From contig FJOG01000012.1 of NCBI GenBank assembly GCA_900073065.1, forward strand, positions 1,017,301-1,081,300: a stretch of DNA of 64,000 bases, read 5' to 3'. Below are positions 46,738 to 57,970 of the stretch, one piece after another. The stretch comes from Phialocephala subalpina. Taxonomy: Eukaryota > Ascomycota > Leotiomycetes > Helotiales > Mollisiaceae. Made by a program: the position numbers and the translations under genes. How positions within the stretch are numbered: the stretch's first letter is position 1; every line of letters begins with the position of its first letter. Under the pieces are notes generated by a model. The model worked only from the letters and a program-made list of their open reading frames with translations, ran no database searches and was not told where the DNA came from.

Positions 46738-48708
46738 ATGTCTCTTCTTGGTAGTATCATCAGTCTACTTAGTATGTTAAGTGCCTTGACTCAACTAGAG
46801 ACGAACGGGTAAGCCTTTCCTCCACGCAGAGCAACATCATACGACGTCCTCAAAATGGAACTTGTGTCCTCCCGGACTATGCTAACGTCTGAATAGTGCA
46901 TCTCTGTGGGGTACTCTAGAAGCACCTATCTTTCCTCAGTTCCTTACCAACAACCCGATCCTTAATGGTTTCCCTTGGGGAACTCTCACTGCCGGGGGAA
47001 ACAACCCCTACACTTCCGCCCCAAACACCGGGGTCATTCGAAACTACGACTTTACGGTCACCAGAGGCACCATTGCCCCAGATGGCTACCAGATGGATGT
47101 AATATTAATCAACGGGGCCTTTCCAGGGCCTCCAATCGAGGCGAACTGGGGAGACACCATCCAAGTCACTGTTCACAACAAAATCACTGGACCGGCCGAG
47201 GGAACTGCTTTCCACTGGCATGGTTTTCTTCAAAAGGGTACTAATTATGCCGACGGAGTTCCAGCAGTTGACCAATGCCCAATTGCACCCGGATCATCGT
47301 TTACATACACGTTCCAGGCCCAATTGTACGGTACGACGTGGTATCATTCACATTACAGTGCTCAATATACGGGTCAGTCACGTGAATCCACCTACATTAC
47401 TAGTCACTGACCAAACGGAAGGCGGGCTCTTGGGACCAATGATCATCCACGGTCCACATGAACAATTCCAATACGATGTTGATCTTGGACCAGTGTTCCT
47501 CCAGGATTGGTTCCACACTCCTTATCTCGAGATCGTGGAAACTGTCATGAAGCCACTGGCGGCTGGGGGCAATCCAAAACCTGCGTCTGACAACAACCTT
47601 ATCAACGGCAAGATGGACTTCGACTGTTCGACCAAAGCTGCTGGTGATAGCACAAAGTGCACGAACAACGCCGGTCTTTCCAGATTCAAGTTCACTACCG
47701 GTAAGACGCACAGACTGAGATTGATCAATGCTGGCTCCGCTGGTATTCAACGATTCAGCATTGATGGACACAATATGACCATCATCGCCAATGATTTTGT
47801 CCCAGTCGTAAGTTCTCTTGATCAATGGAACATTATCCAAATGCTGACTTTCGCAGAAACCATATACAACTCAAGTCGTCACTCTCGGCATCGGTCAACG
47901 AACCGATATCCTGGTCACCGCTAATCAAGGGCCATCAAACTCAGCATTCTGGATGCGATCAAATATTTCCACTCTCTGCGCTGACGCTAACCAACCCAAC
48001 GCCCTAGCTGCCATCTACTACGACAAAGCCGACACTACCAAAGCACCCACCTCCAAAGCCTGGAACGTTCCCGACCCCGGAACATGCGCCAACGACGACC
48101 TCTCCCTCAGTGTTCCTGTCTTCCCTCTCAACGCCGCAACTCCCTCTACCACTCAGAACCTGGATATCAACTTCCACATCAACTCCACTGGTTCCTTCCT
48201 CTGGACACTCGACGGCACCTCTTTCCGCGCAAACTACAACAACCCCGTTCTCCTCCAAGTCGAGAAAGGAAACTTGACATTTGACCCCGTCTGGAATGTC
48301 AAAAACTTCGGCTCGAACTCCACCGTTCGAATCATCGTTAACAATCCTACCCCCGCCTCTCACCCCATGCATCTCCACGGCCACAACATGCAGATCCTAC
48401 ACGAAGGACCCGGAAACTGGGACGGAACATCAATCGTCAACGGCAACAATCCTGCTCGACGAGATGTCCAATTAGTTCGCGCGAACGGACATTTTGTAAT
48501 GCAGTTCACGATGGACAATCCTGGTGTCTGGCCATTCCATTGTCATATTGCTTGGCATGTTAGTGGAGGGTTGTATGCGAATGTTTTGGAGAGACCAAGT
48601 GATATTATGAAGGAGGGGAAATTGCCGATGGTGTTGCAGCAGACGTGTACGGATTGGGCGAAGTTTACGAGTTCGAATGTGCCGGATCAGGTTGATTCTG
48701 GTGTTTGA
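46738..48708 (+). CDS. Laccase (multicopper oxidase), secreted
   Basis: Exons are 46738-46808, 46897-47372, 47422-47807 and 47857-48708 (594 aa). The N-terminus is a signal peptide of about 18 residues. Laccases oxidise phenols with reduction of O2 to water; in fungi they act on lignin, melanin precursors or toxic phenolics. All four copper motifs are present: 'HWHGF', '[10 protein letters not shown]', '[10 protein letters not shown]' and '[11 protein letters not shown]' with the type-1 Cys. A Leu 10 residues after that Cys places it near an ascomycete laccase of medium to high redox potential, which is inference. The end 'DQVDSGV' resembles the conserved ascomycete C-terminal plug ending in DSG(V/L/I). 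Intron phases all match. Confidence 0.95.
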
Positions 48709-51346
48709 GTGAGTGGAGTGAAGTGTAGATTTGGAGGAACAGGGGGAGAGTGAGGAGACTTCACGGAGGTAATGATGGAATTGGGATTGATTGAAAGAGC
48801 TCATTGGATTTTTTGTTCATTTACAGATCTAGGTTATAGGCTTGGAAAGCACAAAAACATGGCGCTTGTAAGACTAGAGATATCATTCTAATGTACATGT
48901 TACCCACAGACCCTGGAGCTTGGGGCTTTCGAGTGACTGTTTGACGTTGGAGTCTTTGCTTCGTTGTCATTGTTGATGTGAGGGAACTGGAGGGGCGAGT
49001 GGGGAAAGAGGTGGGGGTAGAATCGGATTTGGTATCGTCTTTCTCGTTATCGTCTGCAATCGACGATTATGAGAGCACACTCAAGTGGAGCCTCCTCGCA
49101 GCGCCTCGACTCCGCGACGTGGTTGCTCTGTTAGAAAGGAACAAGGGAGAGGACGTCAAGCCTCGGAAGTTGACGGTGGCCGCCGTTTCGGTGTCGGTCC
49201 GTAACTTGCGCATCGCACCTCCCCATAGTGCTTGTTTCTCAGCCCCAAATAGCCCTAAATCCTGTGTTATTTCCTCATGTTGGCCGTTCCTTCAATCTGA
49301 TGTGATCCATCTTTGAAAGACTCGGACCGATTTCTCGCGGTCCTCAGCATTCGCATTCGCTTCGACATCTTCAGCTTCACTCCGTCATCATGATAATCGA
49401 CCTCGCTTTCTCTCATCCCAGTTCGTATCTTTTCGCAAAATCTGCCGTTGTACTTCTTACTCGCTGAAGTTGATCTGCGTAGCTCCCAAGATCCGTCGCG
49501 ATCCGTGTGTTCAACATCGATGTTCCGAATTTTCACGGTCAAGCTGCCACCCAGTATACCAGTATCTTGCTGCATGACATCGTCTGGAGCTGGTGGCACT
49601 CGAAAGCTCCTTCCAGCGTGCAAATTCTTCAACCACAATCGACTGTGCCTTCTCGTCGTCGGCGCTTCCCGGACGGTAGACGTCATCGAGATTTCTGTCA
49701 CGACAAAACTCTAACGTTAACACGATGCCCTCACATTTCCTACATTCGGCGGCACCGACTTGAGATATATCATATTGTTTTTCCGCCCTGCGAGTAGATT
49801 TTAGGCTACGAGCTGAATTTTACCACAGCGAACCCCAACCCTTGATCACGTCCACCGCTTCTTCGATATGCATCATGTTAATATATCTCCTCGGATCCAA
49901 GTGGTGACCTCGAATGCCGGTCGTATCGCTTACCGCTCTTGCATGTACGGTTCGTCGCTTGATTGGTACTTTGGACTCGGTAACGAATGGGGATCCCCGG
50001 CATTTGAGGCTTACGCCCGCCCCTACACGTCAAATATTCCCGTCACTCGTGTCATTTGGCCGTATCTGGGCAACCGTGCCGGGCCCAGCAATAACATCAA
50101 TTGTTCCAGAAGCTTAGAATACCTTTGATGTGCTATGACCAAGCAAGCAAGTTATTCCCAAACTTTAGGCCAAAAGCAGGGGACGTCTGAGTGCCGCTGG
50201 TGTCTTAACCAACTCTACGGTTTTTGGCGAGTCATGCAGAATTCTTGCATCAAGTACGGGCATTGTCGTGCTCTGCAATGCCGAGTATACGTCAACACGG
50301 AATCTCTCACCGGGCCCTTCGTAAGTTTCTTGTCCCGAGAAGTCTCAGTGCAGGGGAAGATCATGTTATTGAAGTGTTGAAGTTAGCTTTTGCAATGCGT
50401 CACTGGGCAGCCGTGCTTAATTTTGTTTTTCTTTGCATACTTGCTTGAAGAAGGCTGTGCTTCAAGGCTCTACTACCTTGACACACGAATATGTACTAGC
50501 TGCGAAGTGCATGGTATGTAGGGACCACATTGTGTTACGTTTCCATCTAGAAGTCTTTGCCACAATTGAGCTTTCATCGATGAGTCTCACCCATATCACT
50601 ATCTCTCCAAGTCCTTATTCGAGCTTAGGAGATGCTGCTGAACTATTTTCAGGTCGACCCCATTAGTAATAAGGCCGGGCTGAAACCTTCAGCCTCAACT
50701 TCCAATGGTTTCAAGTCCACACTGTCCGGTGACAAAGACTATCCTCAGTACACAGCCTCTCGAAGAAAAAGTAATTGGATATCTCAATCGTGTTTCAAGA
50801 TCATTATGTGAGATTGTTCGACCTCACTTAAGCGACTAGCGCCATTATACCCCCTTCCAGGAACCTCACGTCTTGTCTTGCCTCGGTCCGGAGCTTCTTT
50901 CTGCAAGATCGGGAGCATGACCGAATCATGATCGAGAGGAGGCCAACAGCAATGCCACCCGCGGGGCGAATATGGGTTATCTTGCACCGAAAATATTCAT
51001 TGCCACATTTCTCATTCATTCTACTATTGGCATATTTTCCCCGTGTCACTGCTTGCTACATATCTCTCCACATGGTACATGATTAGGCAACTAAGTTTGC
51101 ATCCCTTAAGTATTGCTTCCATGATGTTGGTACAAACAGATATTAAAGTGCCGTTTGACTTGAGGTACATACGCCTGTCTTCTCTTCTTGTTTTATGATT
51201 CTGGATTCCTCAACTTTGCTTTCTGTACCACCTCTTCATCATCCTACACCTTCCCCCAAGTCCTTTGTCCAAATTTCGATCTCCATCCGTCAGCGATCAG
51301 GTTGCTGCCCCGCCAAACTTGGAACCCTGATGAGTAGGAACCAGCA
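48709..51346. other. Gene-poor region
   Basis: 3' flank of the laccase and about 2.5 kb without a supportable gene. Frames at 48978-49316 (+) and 49267-49701 (-, 144 codons) have no motif and overlap head to tail. Confidence 0.5.
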
Positions 51347-51767
51347 ATGGATCGAAATCCTCCCAAAATTATCCCACGGCGGCCGGACGATCCCCAGCCC
51401 GCGCGCTTCTGCAATACTTCCATTCAAGATCTAGAAGGACCGAAGACCACAGTCAAGCTTGAGATTCGTCCGTCTGCACAAGATGTGATTCATGCGCCGC
51501 GTGGCTCTAAAGCTCAAGAGCATCCTCCTGATCCTTGTAAGCTTCCCCCCACGCACCCCACAATCTCTTGTTTCAATTCATCCAATGAGGCTGAATTTGT
51601 CGTGTGTTTATAGTTTATGGCGTATGAGTCTCCCTTCTATACGTCCGCATCATTAGAGTCGAAAGTCTTTTGGCACACCTGACATCTCGAACAGCTAGAT
51701 AAGTTGGAGCCTAGGAAATGCTTCAGGAGTCGGCGGAATTGGGGTTGCTATCTGAGTTTTAGATCGG
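51347..51767 (+). CDS. Small hypothetical gene candidate A, exon ending in PPDP then FYG
   Basis: An ATG frame of 63 codons (51347-51536, Pro-rich, 'DRNPPKIIPRRPDDPQPARF') ends 'EHPPDP' at a GTAAGC donor. Splicing to the TTTATAG acceptor at 51611-51613 gives F-Y-G. The next bases are GTATGA, a possible second donor, which could join to 51695 ('LDKLEPRKCFRSRRN'). If not, the frame stops after FYGV. A second locus at 53871 has the same pattern. Unknown function; splice model is tentative. Confidence 0.25.
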
Positions 51768-53870
51768 TATGCATTGGTGTCTGGAGTATTCAGTGGTCTG
51801 GAACCATGATGGAAGGTATCTGTCGAGTTAAGAATGTGCCGGCACATAAAGTTCTTCTGTTTCGTGGAATAGACTGTGCCTATGCTTCGTGTCACCTTCA
51901 AACAATCACCCTCATTCGTTTCTTCGAGATCTCTCTATATTTCATTCAGTCTCTGTGTTCATTAGCGAGTGCTTGAGCGAGACCTCACTCCAATCCACTT
52001 ACCACGCATGCTGGTTCGCTTCCGCAATGAACATTTTCCAATGGGAAGGGCCCTGTGTTTATTGATTGAACAAACCTTTCAATGACTGGGAATCTACGGA
52101 GTGACCGAGAGGTTCCCAAGTGTAAGCCAGAGTTTGCTCAAGTGAGGGAGGCAGACATTCGAGTTCAGAATAGTTAGGCAGACTTTAAAGTAAGTCTAAA
52201 TGCGGAATTCCACAGGTTCAAGAGCTCTTTATGGTGGCGACGGTGACAGATCAAGTGTCTCCGATTACCCAAGCTGGCACAGCTTGCACTTGCAAGCAAC
52301 AGAAGTCCTAAAACAAGGTTTCATGGCTGTGATGAGGAACATCTGACTCATTGCCCACGTCAAAAATTGCCCAGTTTATTGTTTAAAGTGTTGTTCGCGT
52401 TAATTCTTTCCATTCATTCCCCATGATTGCTGATGGGAACTGAGCCCTCGGATGTCCGGCCGGCTTATGACCTCTAAATGTATCTGGATTCTGGACCCCA
52501 CAAATCGCGGTTGCAAGGATAGTTCGCCACCCTGGTCTGCTCTGCCCCCCTTGTGTAGATCCTCTCAGGCTTAACACGGACACTTTCCATAGGGCGACCA
52601 ATCATCGGTCATTCACCTGTAGATCATCTGCACCTTTGTTTCCGGATCCAAAATTTTGAAACGTGTTGGAATCAATTCACGTAGCTACCTACATGTCGTA
52701 TGAGAAATGTGAGATTGTTGATGACGTTTGGTGGGGTAGACGGAGGGGTACCTTCAGTGCTGCTCACCTCACTTCAATACAGCTTCAACCAGCTCGTGAA
52801 ATCAGGTGGAAATTTCGAGGTGCTCAAGGCATCAATTGTGTACTTTCACTGAAAATTAAGGTACGCGTATGACCAAAATAGGGTCAGGACTCCTATGTCC
52901 CTTCTTATTCGGGAATCTAGTGCGCCTGTGCCGCACCCAAGGCAGAAGTTCATCGTGGGATGTCACGCCGACAACACCTCAAACAGGGAATTATAAGAGA
53001 ACCCTTGGGTAAATCAGCCTTATGGGAACACCATTAAGCTCCTCATTGGATTCCGTGCGGCGGCGTGCGTGGGCACCTGTTCTTTCATATGCTGTGTTCA
53101 GAGGGGGATGATACATGTGAATGCAGAAGCCACGTTCTCAGCACTGCCGAGTTTACGAAGCAACCAATCGGCAAGCTTCGCGTTTTCTCATCCTTGACTT
53201 CGCATTGTTCGGTTGTGTTCGCTATCGGATTGCTACCCTATGAAACGTGGTTTCGGGACTTTCGGGGTATTTGATATCTGGAGACGAGATCGTGGGACAG
53301 GGAGGAGTTGGCGCAACCGCCGATGTGACGGGGGTGGGGGCCTTAGACACCTTTACTCAGCGCCTGCGATGAGATTTGTGCACAGGTAAGGCTGCGCGTA
53401 GGTTGGAGCAGCCCTTGATCTGAGGTTCTCTAAGGTTTGCTGCGTCGTACTGCGGCTGTTTGCCGCCGTGCAGGTGCAGATTGTATGATATCGTAGGACT
53501 TTAGGTGTGGTTTTTTGTGTCAAGGAAGGACTTCTTGGGAATGGGGTGAGTGTTCGTAAGTGGTTCAGCTGCAGTGAGGACAGTATATATTCTGATGGCT
53601 GGAACGGTTGGAGCAGTCCTTCATACAAGTATACATACGAGTATTCACACGTTACGAGTACGCGTTTAACCTCCAAACATTTCTTTTCCGTCGTTTCTGG
53701 TTCTGATTCCTTCAACTATTATTGCTACCTTTAATCCTTTCAACGGAGTCCGGACATATAAGTCTTCATTCGCTCGCATCCGGTTTCATCTTCATCTATT
53801 TCATTACACTTTCGTCTTGGGACCAAACTTTATATTCACAAACAAACAACACGTTTCATCTTTCTCCACA
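51768..53870. other. Gene-poor region
   Basis: No supportable gene. A frame at 53353-53715 (-) lies antisense to a T-rich leader-like stretch before the candidate at 53871. CT-rich tracts at 53650-53870 look like a 5' UTR. Confidence 0.45.
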
Positions 53871-54070
53871 ATGCCTTCCAACGACCCAAATCCGCAACCA
53901 AAACCCAACCCACCTGACCCATGTAAGCATACCGTCACCACCCCACCAGTCCACCAACCTAACCAGTTCGCAGTCTACGGTCAATCCAACTAAACACCAC
54001 TCAAACTCTCCATTTTCGGTTCAGGCGTTGTAAGATCTAGGGTCGGTTGGCGTTCAGGGGCAGCATTTTC
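53871..54070 (+). CDS. Small hypothetical gene candidate B, same PPDP-FYG layout
   Basis: ATG at 53871 opens 'MPSNDPNPQPKPNPPDP', ending at a GTAAGC donor like candidate A. Splicing to the TTCGCAG acceptor near 53966-53972 again gives F-Y-G, followed by a possible GTCAAT donor and a TTCAG acceptor near 54022-54026. Pyrimidine-rich leader precedes the ATG. The downstream reading is short and unconserved-looking. Weak candidate on its own; interest comes from the likeness to candidate A. Confidence 0.25.
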
Positions 54071-54360
54071 AACTCAGGGGCATTCATTTTAGCGAGCGAG
54101 CATTTTCTGGGGAAACGGTTCCACCGGCGGCCGACGACAGGCATTTAGTGAGGGGTATTTTCAAGAGGAACAATTTGATACCACACTTTTCGTTCGGGGG
54201 AATTTTAGCGGGATGCATAGCGAGGGATGGGAGTTTTCGGGAAGGAGCATATGGGCAGGGCACTCATTTTTCAGGGCGCGACGTTTTCTGGGACATTTTG
54301 AGGGCGACAGTACTCATTAGGGAGGAGGAAATTCGGAGTTTTGGAGGAGGTAAGGAGTGA
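54030..54360. repeat. Irregular T4/G-rich iterated tract
   Basis: About 330 bases in which (C)ATTTT or AGTTTT cores alternate with GGGG-type runs every 15-30 bases (for example GCATTTTCAACTCAGGGGC and GCATTTTCTGGGGAAACGG, then GAATTTTAGCGGGATGC). The spacing is uneven, so this is at best a decayed minisatellite. One 70-codon frame (54148-54360) runs through it without a motif. Confidence 0.35.
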
Positions 54361-54546
54361 GATGGATGGGACAGACGGCTGGTACGTCATTTGTAAGATG
54401 ATATGAGGAGTGGGGAGGGGTAAGCTCGTTCCTTAGCAGCAGTATGAATGTGCTGGCGCAATCACAGACTCACAGTTACACAATCAGTGTATTTCAGAAT
54501 CTTAGATTAAATTGTTTAACCCCAAGCCATCATCCTCGTATCAGGA

Positions 54547-56203
54547 TTACAGGTACTGGCATAAGGCGCCGTGTTGGGCAGGGCCTTCGAAAGTGACAGA
54601 GGCCGACTCGTTACCGAAAAGCTCCACAAGCGTGGGAGCTATCATAGAGGTCAGCCTCACTTTCTCTGCACGAAAGATAGAAGTTCGAACTTACCGCTAA
54701 TATTGTACCGAGGCCACCCAAAGTCCTCCAAACCCTTGGCCGGATCTCTTACAAAGTTAACAGCAGCACCCTGGAGGTACTTCGCAGCTGTCTCGATTTC
54801 AGGTCCTATCTCTTGATAAGCTGCGGCTTTGTACGGGCCCAAGATCAGCTCTAGGTCCAATCCGTGGCATGGCCGCATTCAGGGGTACGGCGTAGTCTCA
54901 GCAAAGGTGCCGTTGAAGATGTAGCGCCATGTAGGGAGGGCTTGCTGAGAGGTGTAGTTGGCCATAGCAGCAACCGGACAGTGAAATGAAGCGAGGGTGA
55001 AGAGGTCTGAGAGGGTTTGATTGACGCCTGTGAGTGGGGGGAAAGGGAGGACACCATCAGCTTCGTTCATGGTGTTTGTGATAAGGAGAGGCTGCAGAGT
55101 CAGCTTATTCTCATCACTTCATGAAACAGGTGTCACGTACCAGCTGCGCGAAATCGCCCACTAGGCCACGAGTGGTATACTCAGCGAGCGGAAAGACCGT
55201 AGCGTTGTCAACTGCTGGTGTCCCTCCTGTGAGAACAGTACCCGTAAAAGTTGGCACATTATTATATGACATGGCTCGCTTGAGACTTCGGGCAGGCACT
55301 GTTTTCATATATACCAACTCTGTTGATGCGTCGGCATTGCTACATACTGTCGAATTGGCAATGGGTATCCAGGATGAACCATCATCCGTGGCTATGAGTC
55401 CAGGTTGACCACTAAGTTCGATGAGTCCTGCAACGATTGGGTCGCTTTTGTACGCGTAGGACCAATATGCGATGGACATTGATCCTGCAGAGTGCCCCAT
55501 AAGTGTCATTTGACTTGGATCACCACCAAAAGAGCGGATGTTGTCGCGGAGCACTCGATGGCAAATATTTGGTCCAGGGGCCTGGGGTTCTTCGGTTCAA
55601 TAGCTGGAGAGTTTGGAAAACTGAAGATATTTACTCAGTAACTTGGAGTAATGGCCAATATTGGGTCGAGAGCGGCCGCAAGGAACAGATACTTACTTGA
55701 GACTGACAAAGATGATATCTTTTTGAGCTGACACGAAGTCGACTCCACTGTACGCGAAATTTGCATTGGATCCTTCTGTAAATCCACCACCATAGAGAAA
55801 GGTCAGGACTGGAAGCGTCTTGTTCGATTGTGCTGGTTTCCCCACTGTGTCACGTTATAAGACGAATCTCATGAACATGATTCTGGGGTGGACATACGAT
55901 ATTGATGGACAGCATGTCCTCTGATTCAGCAGTTCCGGTCGATCTGTCAGAAAACGCTGTGATGTAGTTCAGCTGGAAGCACCCGGGCGTCATATCGAAG
56001 CAGTCTATGGTTGCATTGCTTACCTTGAGGGGCTGTGGTGGTGCAAATCGAAGATCACCGATTGGAGGTTCGGCGAAGGGAATTCCAAGGTATGCATGGA
56101 CGTCTGGATATGGACTGAAACCCCTCAAGAGACCAGAGGTCGTGTTGACAATTGGAACCTGCTGGCAGCTGCTCAGTAGTGACAGGGATGTGATATCCAG
56201 CAC
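54547..56203 (-). pseudogene. Type-B carboxylesterase (COesterase) relic
   Basis: Minus-strand blocks follow a fungal carboxylesterase: 'QVPIVNTTSGLLRGFSPYPDVHAYLGIPFAEPP' region, 'SEDMLSINIV', 'PVLTFLYGGGFTEGS' (oxyanion hole), 'PNSPAIEPKN', 'LRDNIRSFGGDPSQMTLMGHSAGSMS' (nucleophile Ser), 'RYIFNGTF', 'CHGLDLELILGPY' and a C-terminus 'EGPAQHGALCQYL' ending at TAA 54547-54549. Defects: no ATG ahead of the first block (a TGA precedes it in frame), the 'YRxNxFG' segment is missing, one G is lost in the 'IEW-LRDN' codons near 55555, and TGA at 54879-54881 interrupts the frame before 'CHGLDLELIL'. Intron borders elsewhere remain good, so decay is recent. Confidence 0.8.
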
Positions 56204-56544
56204 GTGACATCACGTTTTCTTTGTCAGCTAGTTCGAAGCTCCTTCCATAAGAGGACTTCTCACGTAGATTTAGAAGAATCAACTCCGTTTACACCCTTCA
56301 AAATCACAGGGAGAGTAACAGCAAACACGTGCTCAATGACTTTGTTGACGCCTTGACTCGATCCATGGCGGGGAGACGAACCAGGAAATGCGATGAATGA
56401 AAGAAAAGATAACGAGCGTGGAAGCGGTGATGAAACAGCAGGTAAAATGCGAAGAAGGTAGAAGATATATGAGGGAATCCGCAGGCAGGAGAAAGCTAGT
56501 CGTCACCTCGTACATCCCGCACGTCTATTGGTCAATATTGACAA
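56204..56544. other. Intergenic between relics
   Basis: Nothing recognised; lacks the signal-peptide exon expected for the carboxylesterase relic. Confidence 0.45.
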
Positions 56545-57250
56545 TGCGACAAGCGAGGAGGATCTTCATTGGGATTCCAATAGGGACCATTCAGGGGCAT
56601 CGGATTATTCGGAGTCTGGCAGCCTGCATTCGATGACGAACAAAATCAAAAATAAACTAGAAAGCATCGAGAGTAAGAGCAGGTAAGTGAGATTGTCTTT
56701 GGAACAGGCATGGCGTTTGAAATCAGGAGTTTCTGAGATGATTCTGGTGATTCTGGAGATTCATATAACGATGATATGGTAACATACCATTCAAATGGGT
56801 CTTTGCGTTAACTCCTGGGCGGAGGGCGTCATTCATGTACAGCCAGGCATACTCCCTGGCACGACTCATCCCGTTTATGGGTTGTAACGACTAGATCAGC
56901 ATACGAAGGTAGCTAGCCACACAGAAAAGATCGATAGCTTACCACCGCCTTGCTACCCCCACTAAGAATGACAGCATGGATGTCGTCGACTATGAAATCA
57001 GCTGTGAACTCGCGGGGAGAAGGGGAAATGACTGTGCTTGGCATATCCCATGATGTCGACATGCATCCATTCATGGACAAGCAGCTGCTCATATGTAATC
57101 AGATCCAGGGATCCGAAATCCGAGATTCTTTTGGGTGGCCCCTTTGCTACAACATTCCTGTGACGGTAGTTCCAAAATCTTGGGCAGACCGCAATGATCC
57201 ACCCTTGCATGGAAAAGACTGATCTAACTGTATAGGCAGCTTTAGGAGAT
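56545..57250 (-). pseudogene. 5'-truncated zincin metalloprotease (M35-like 'putative peptidase') relic
   Basis: The minus strand reads 'MQGWIIAVCPRFWNY', 'SLDLITYEQLLVHEWMHVDIMGYAK' with the H-E-x-x-H zinc motif (HEWMH). After a 1-nt shift near 57040 it continues 'ISPSPREFTADFIVDDIHAVILSGGSKAV'. A 58-base-class intron (GTAAGC...CTAG) leads to 'SLQPINGMSRAREYAWLYMNDALRPGVNAKTHLN', and a further intron leads to a terminal 'GGCQTPNNPMPLNG' block ending in TGA. Secreted fungal proteins of this type carry an N-terminal half with a signal peptide; none is present. The homology ends near 57250, exactly where an oppositely oriented relic begins. Confidence 0.65.
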
Positions 57251-57254
57251 GACT

Positions 57255-57970
57255 GCGTGAGCTGACCAAGCGAATCCATACATGAATTCGGCTCGCCTTG
57301 CGTATGACCTGGACAGTTATGAGGGTCTTGGGTACTCTGCAGATTGCGACATTGGCGAAATGGATTCTCTGGTCCTTGTAGTCGACTACCAGCGGGCCTA
57401 CTTGGAGGTGTCTCTGGCATACGCCACCGACCCCATCAACATGATCGAGGAGAGCTATAGGTATGATGGATTTGGCGGCCAGGTGAGATATTACGCCCGT
57501 CCTATTCACAAGCACAACTGAGCTTGTCTGGTTCCGGAAAAGAAATGTGAGACTCTGCAAAAGTTCTGGCTTGTAGTCCACTATTGAAGTTGGCAAACGT
57601 TTGCTGACGCATAACAAAGCAGGGTGAATCCAGTCCGACAAGCTCCGAGCTCTCAACACTCGAGGCAAAAGTCAAGGAGATGCTAGCGAAGCAGATGAAG
57701 AAAAACAGGCCACTAAAGAGCAACTTCAATGACGTCCGAGCGGTCGTATTTAGTGGAGAAGCCACGAAAGATGGTTTCGAGAAGGTCAAGCACACCCTAG
57801 AGGGAGCTTTGCCAGGACTAAAAAACAGATTCCGGTTCTCACTCGATCCATTCTGGGTTGGTGCGATTGGAGCAACGCAAAGAGGACGCCACGTTGCTCT
57901 TAATCCAAAGTCCTTGCAACCTCCGGACTGTCATTACGTTGATGAAGATGGGTACCAAAAGGAGTTGTGA
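57255..57970 (+). pseudogene. 5'-truncated ASKHA (Hsp70/actin-like ATPase) family relic, C-terminal part
   Basis: Two exons, about 57255-57482 and 57623-57970 (140-nt phase-0 intron), read 'NPYMNSARLAYDLDSYEGLGYSADCDI', 'LVLVVDYQRAYLEVSL', then 'DVRAVVFSGEATKDGFEKV' and 'LDPFWVGAIGATQRGRHVAL'. The last two segments match the SGEAS and DP-x-V-x-A-x-GAA pattern near the C-terminus of uncharacterised fungal ASKHA-fold proteins. The ATP-binding N-terminal part is missing: a TGA lies just upstream and only the reversed protease relic follows. Family assignment is from memory of the pattern and is moderate. Confidence 0.5.

Noticed and set aside
57147..57668. 173-codon minus-strand frame across the ASKHA relic
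   Set aside because: It is antisense to the better-supported plus-strand exons and out of frame with the HEWMH protease segment.
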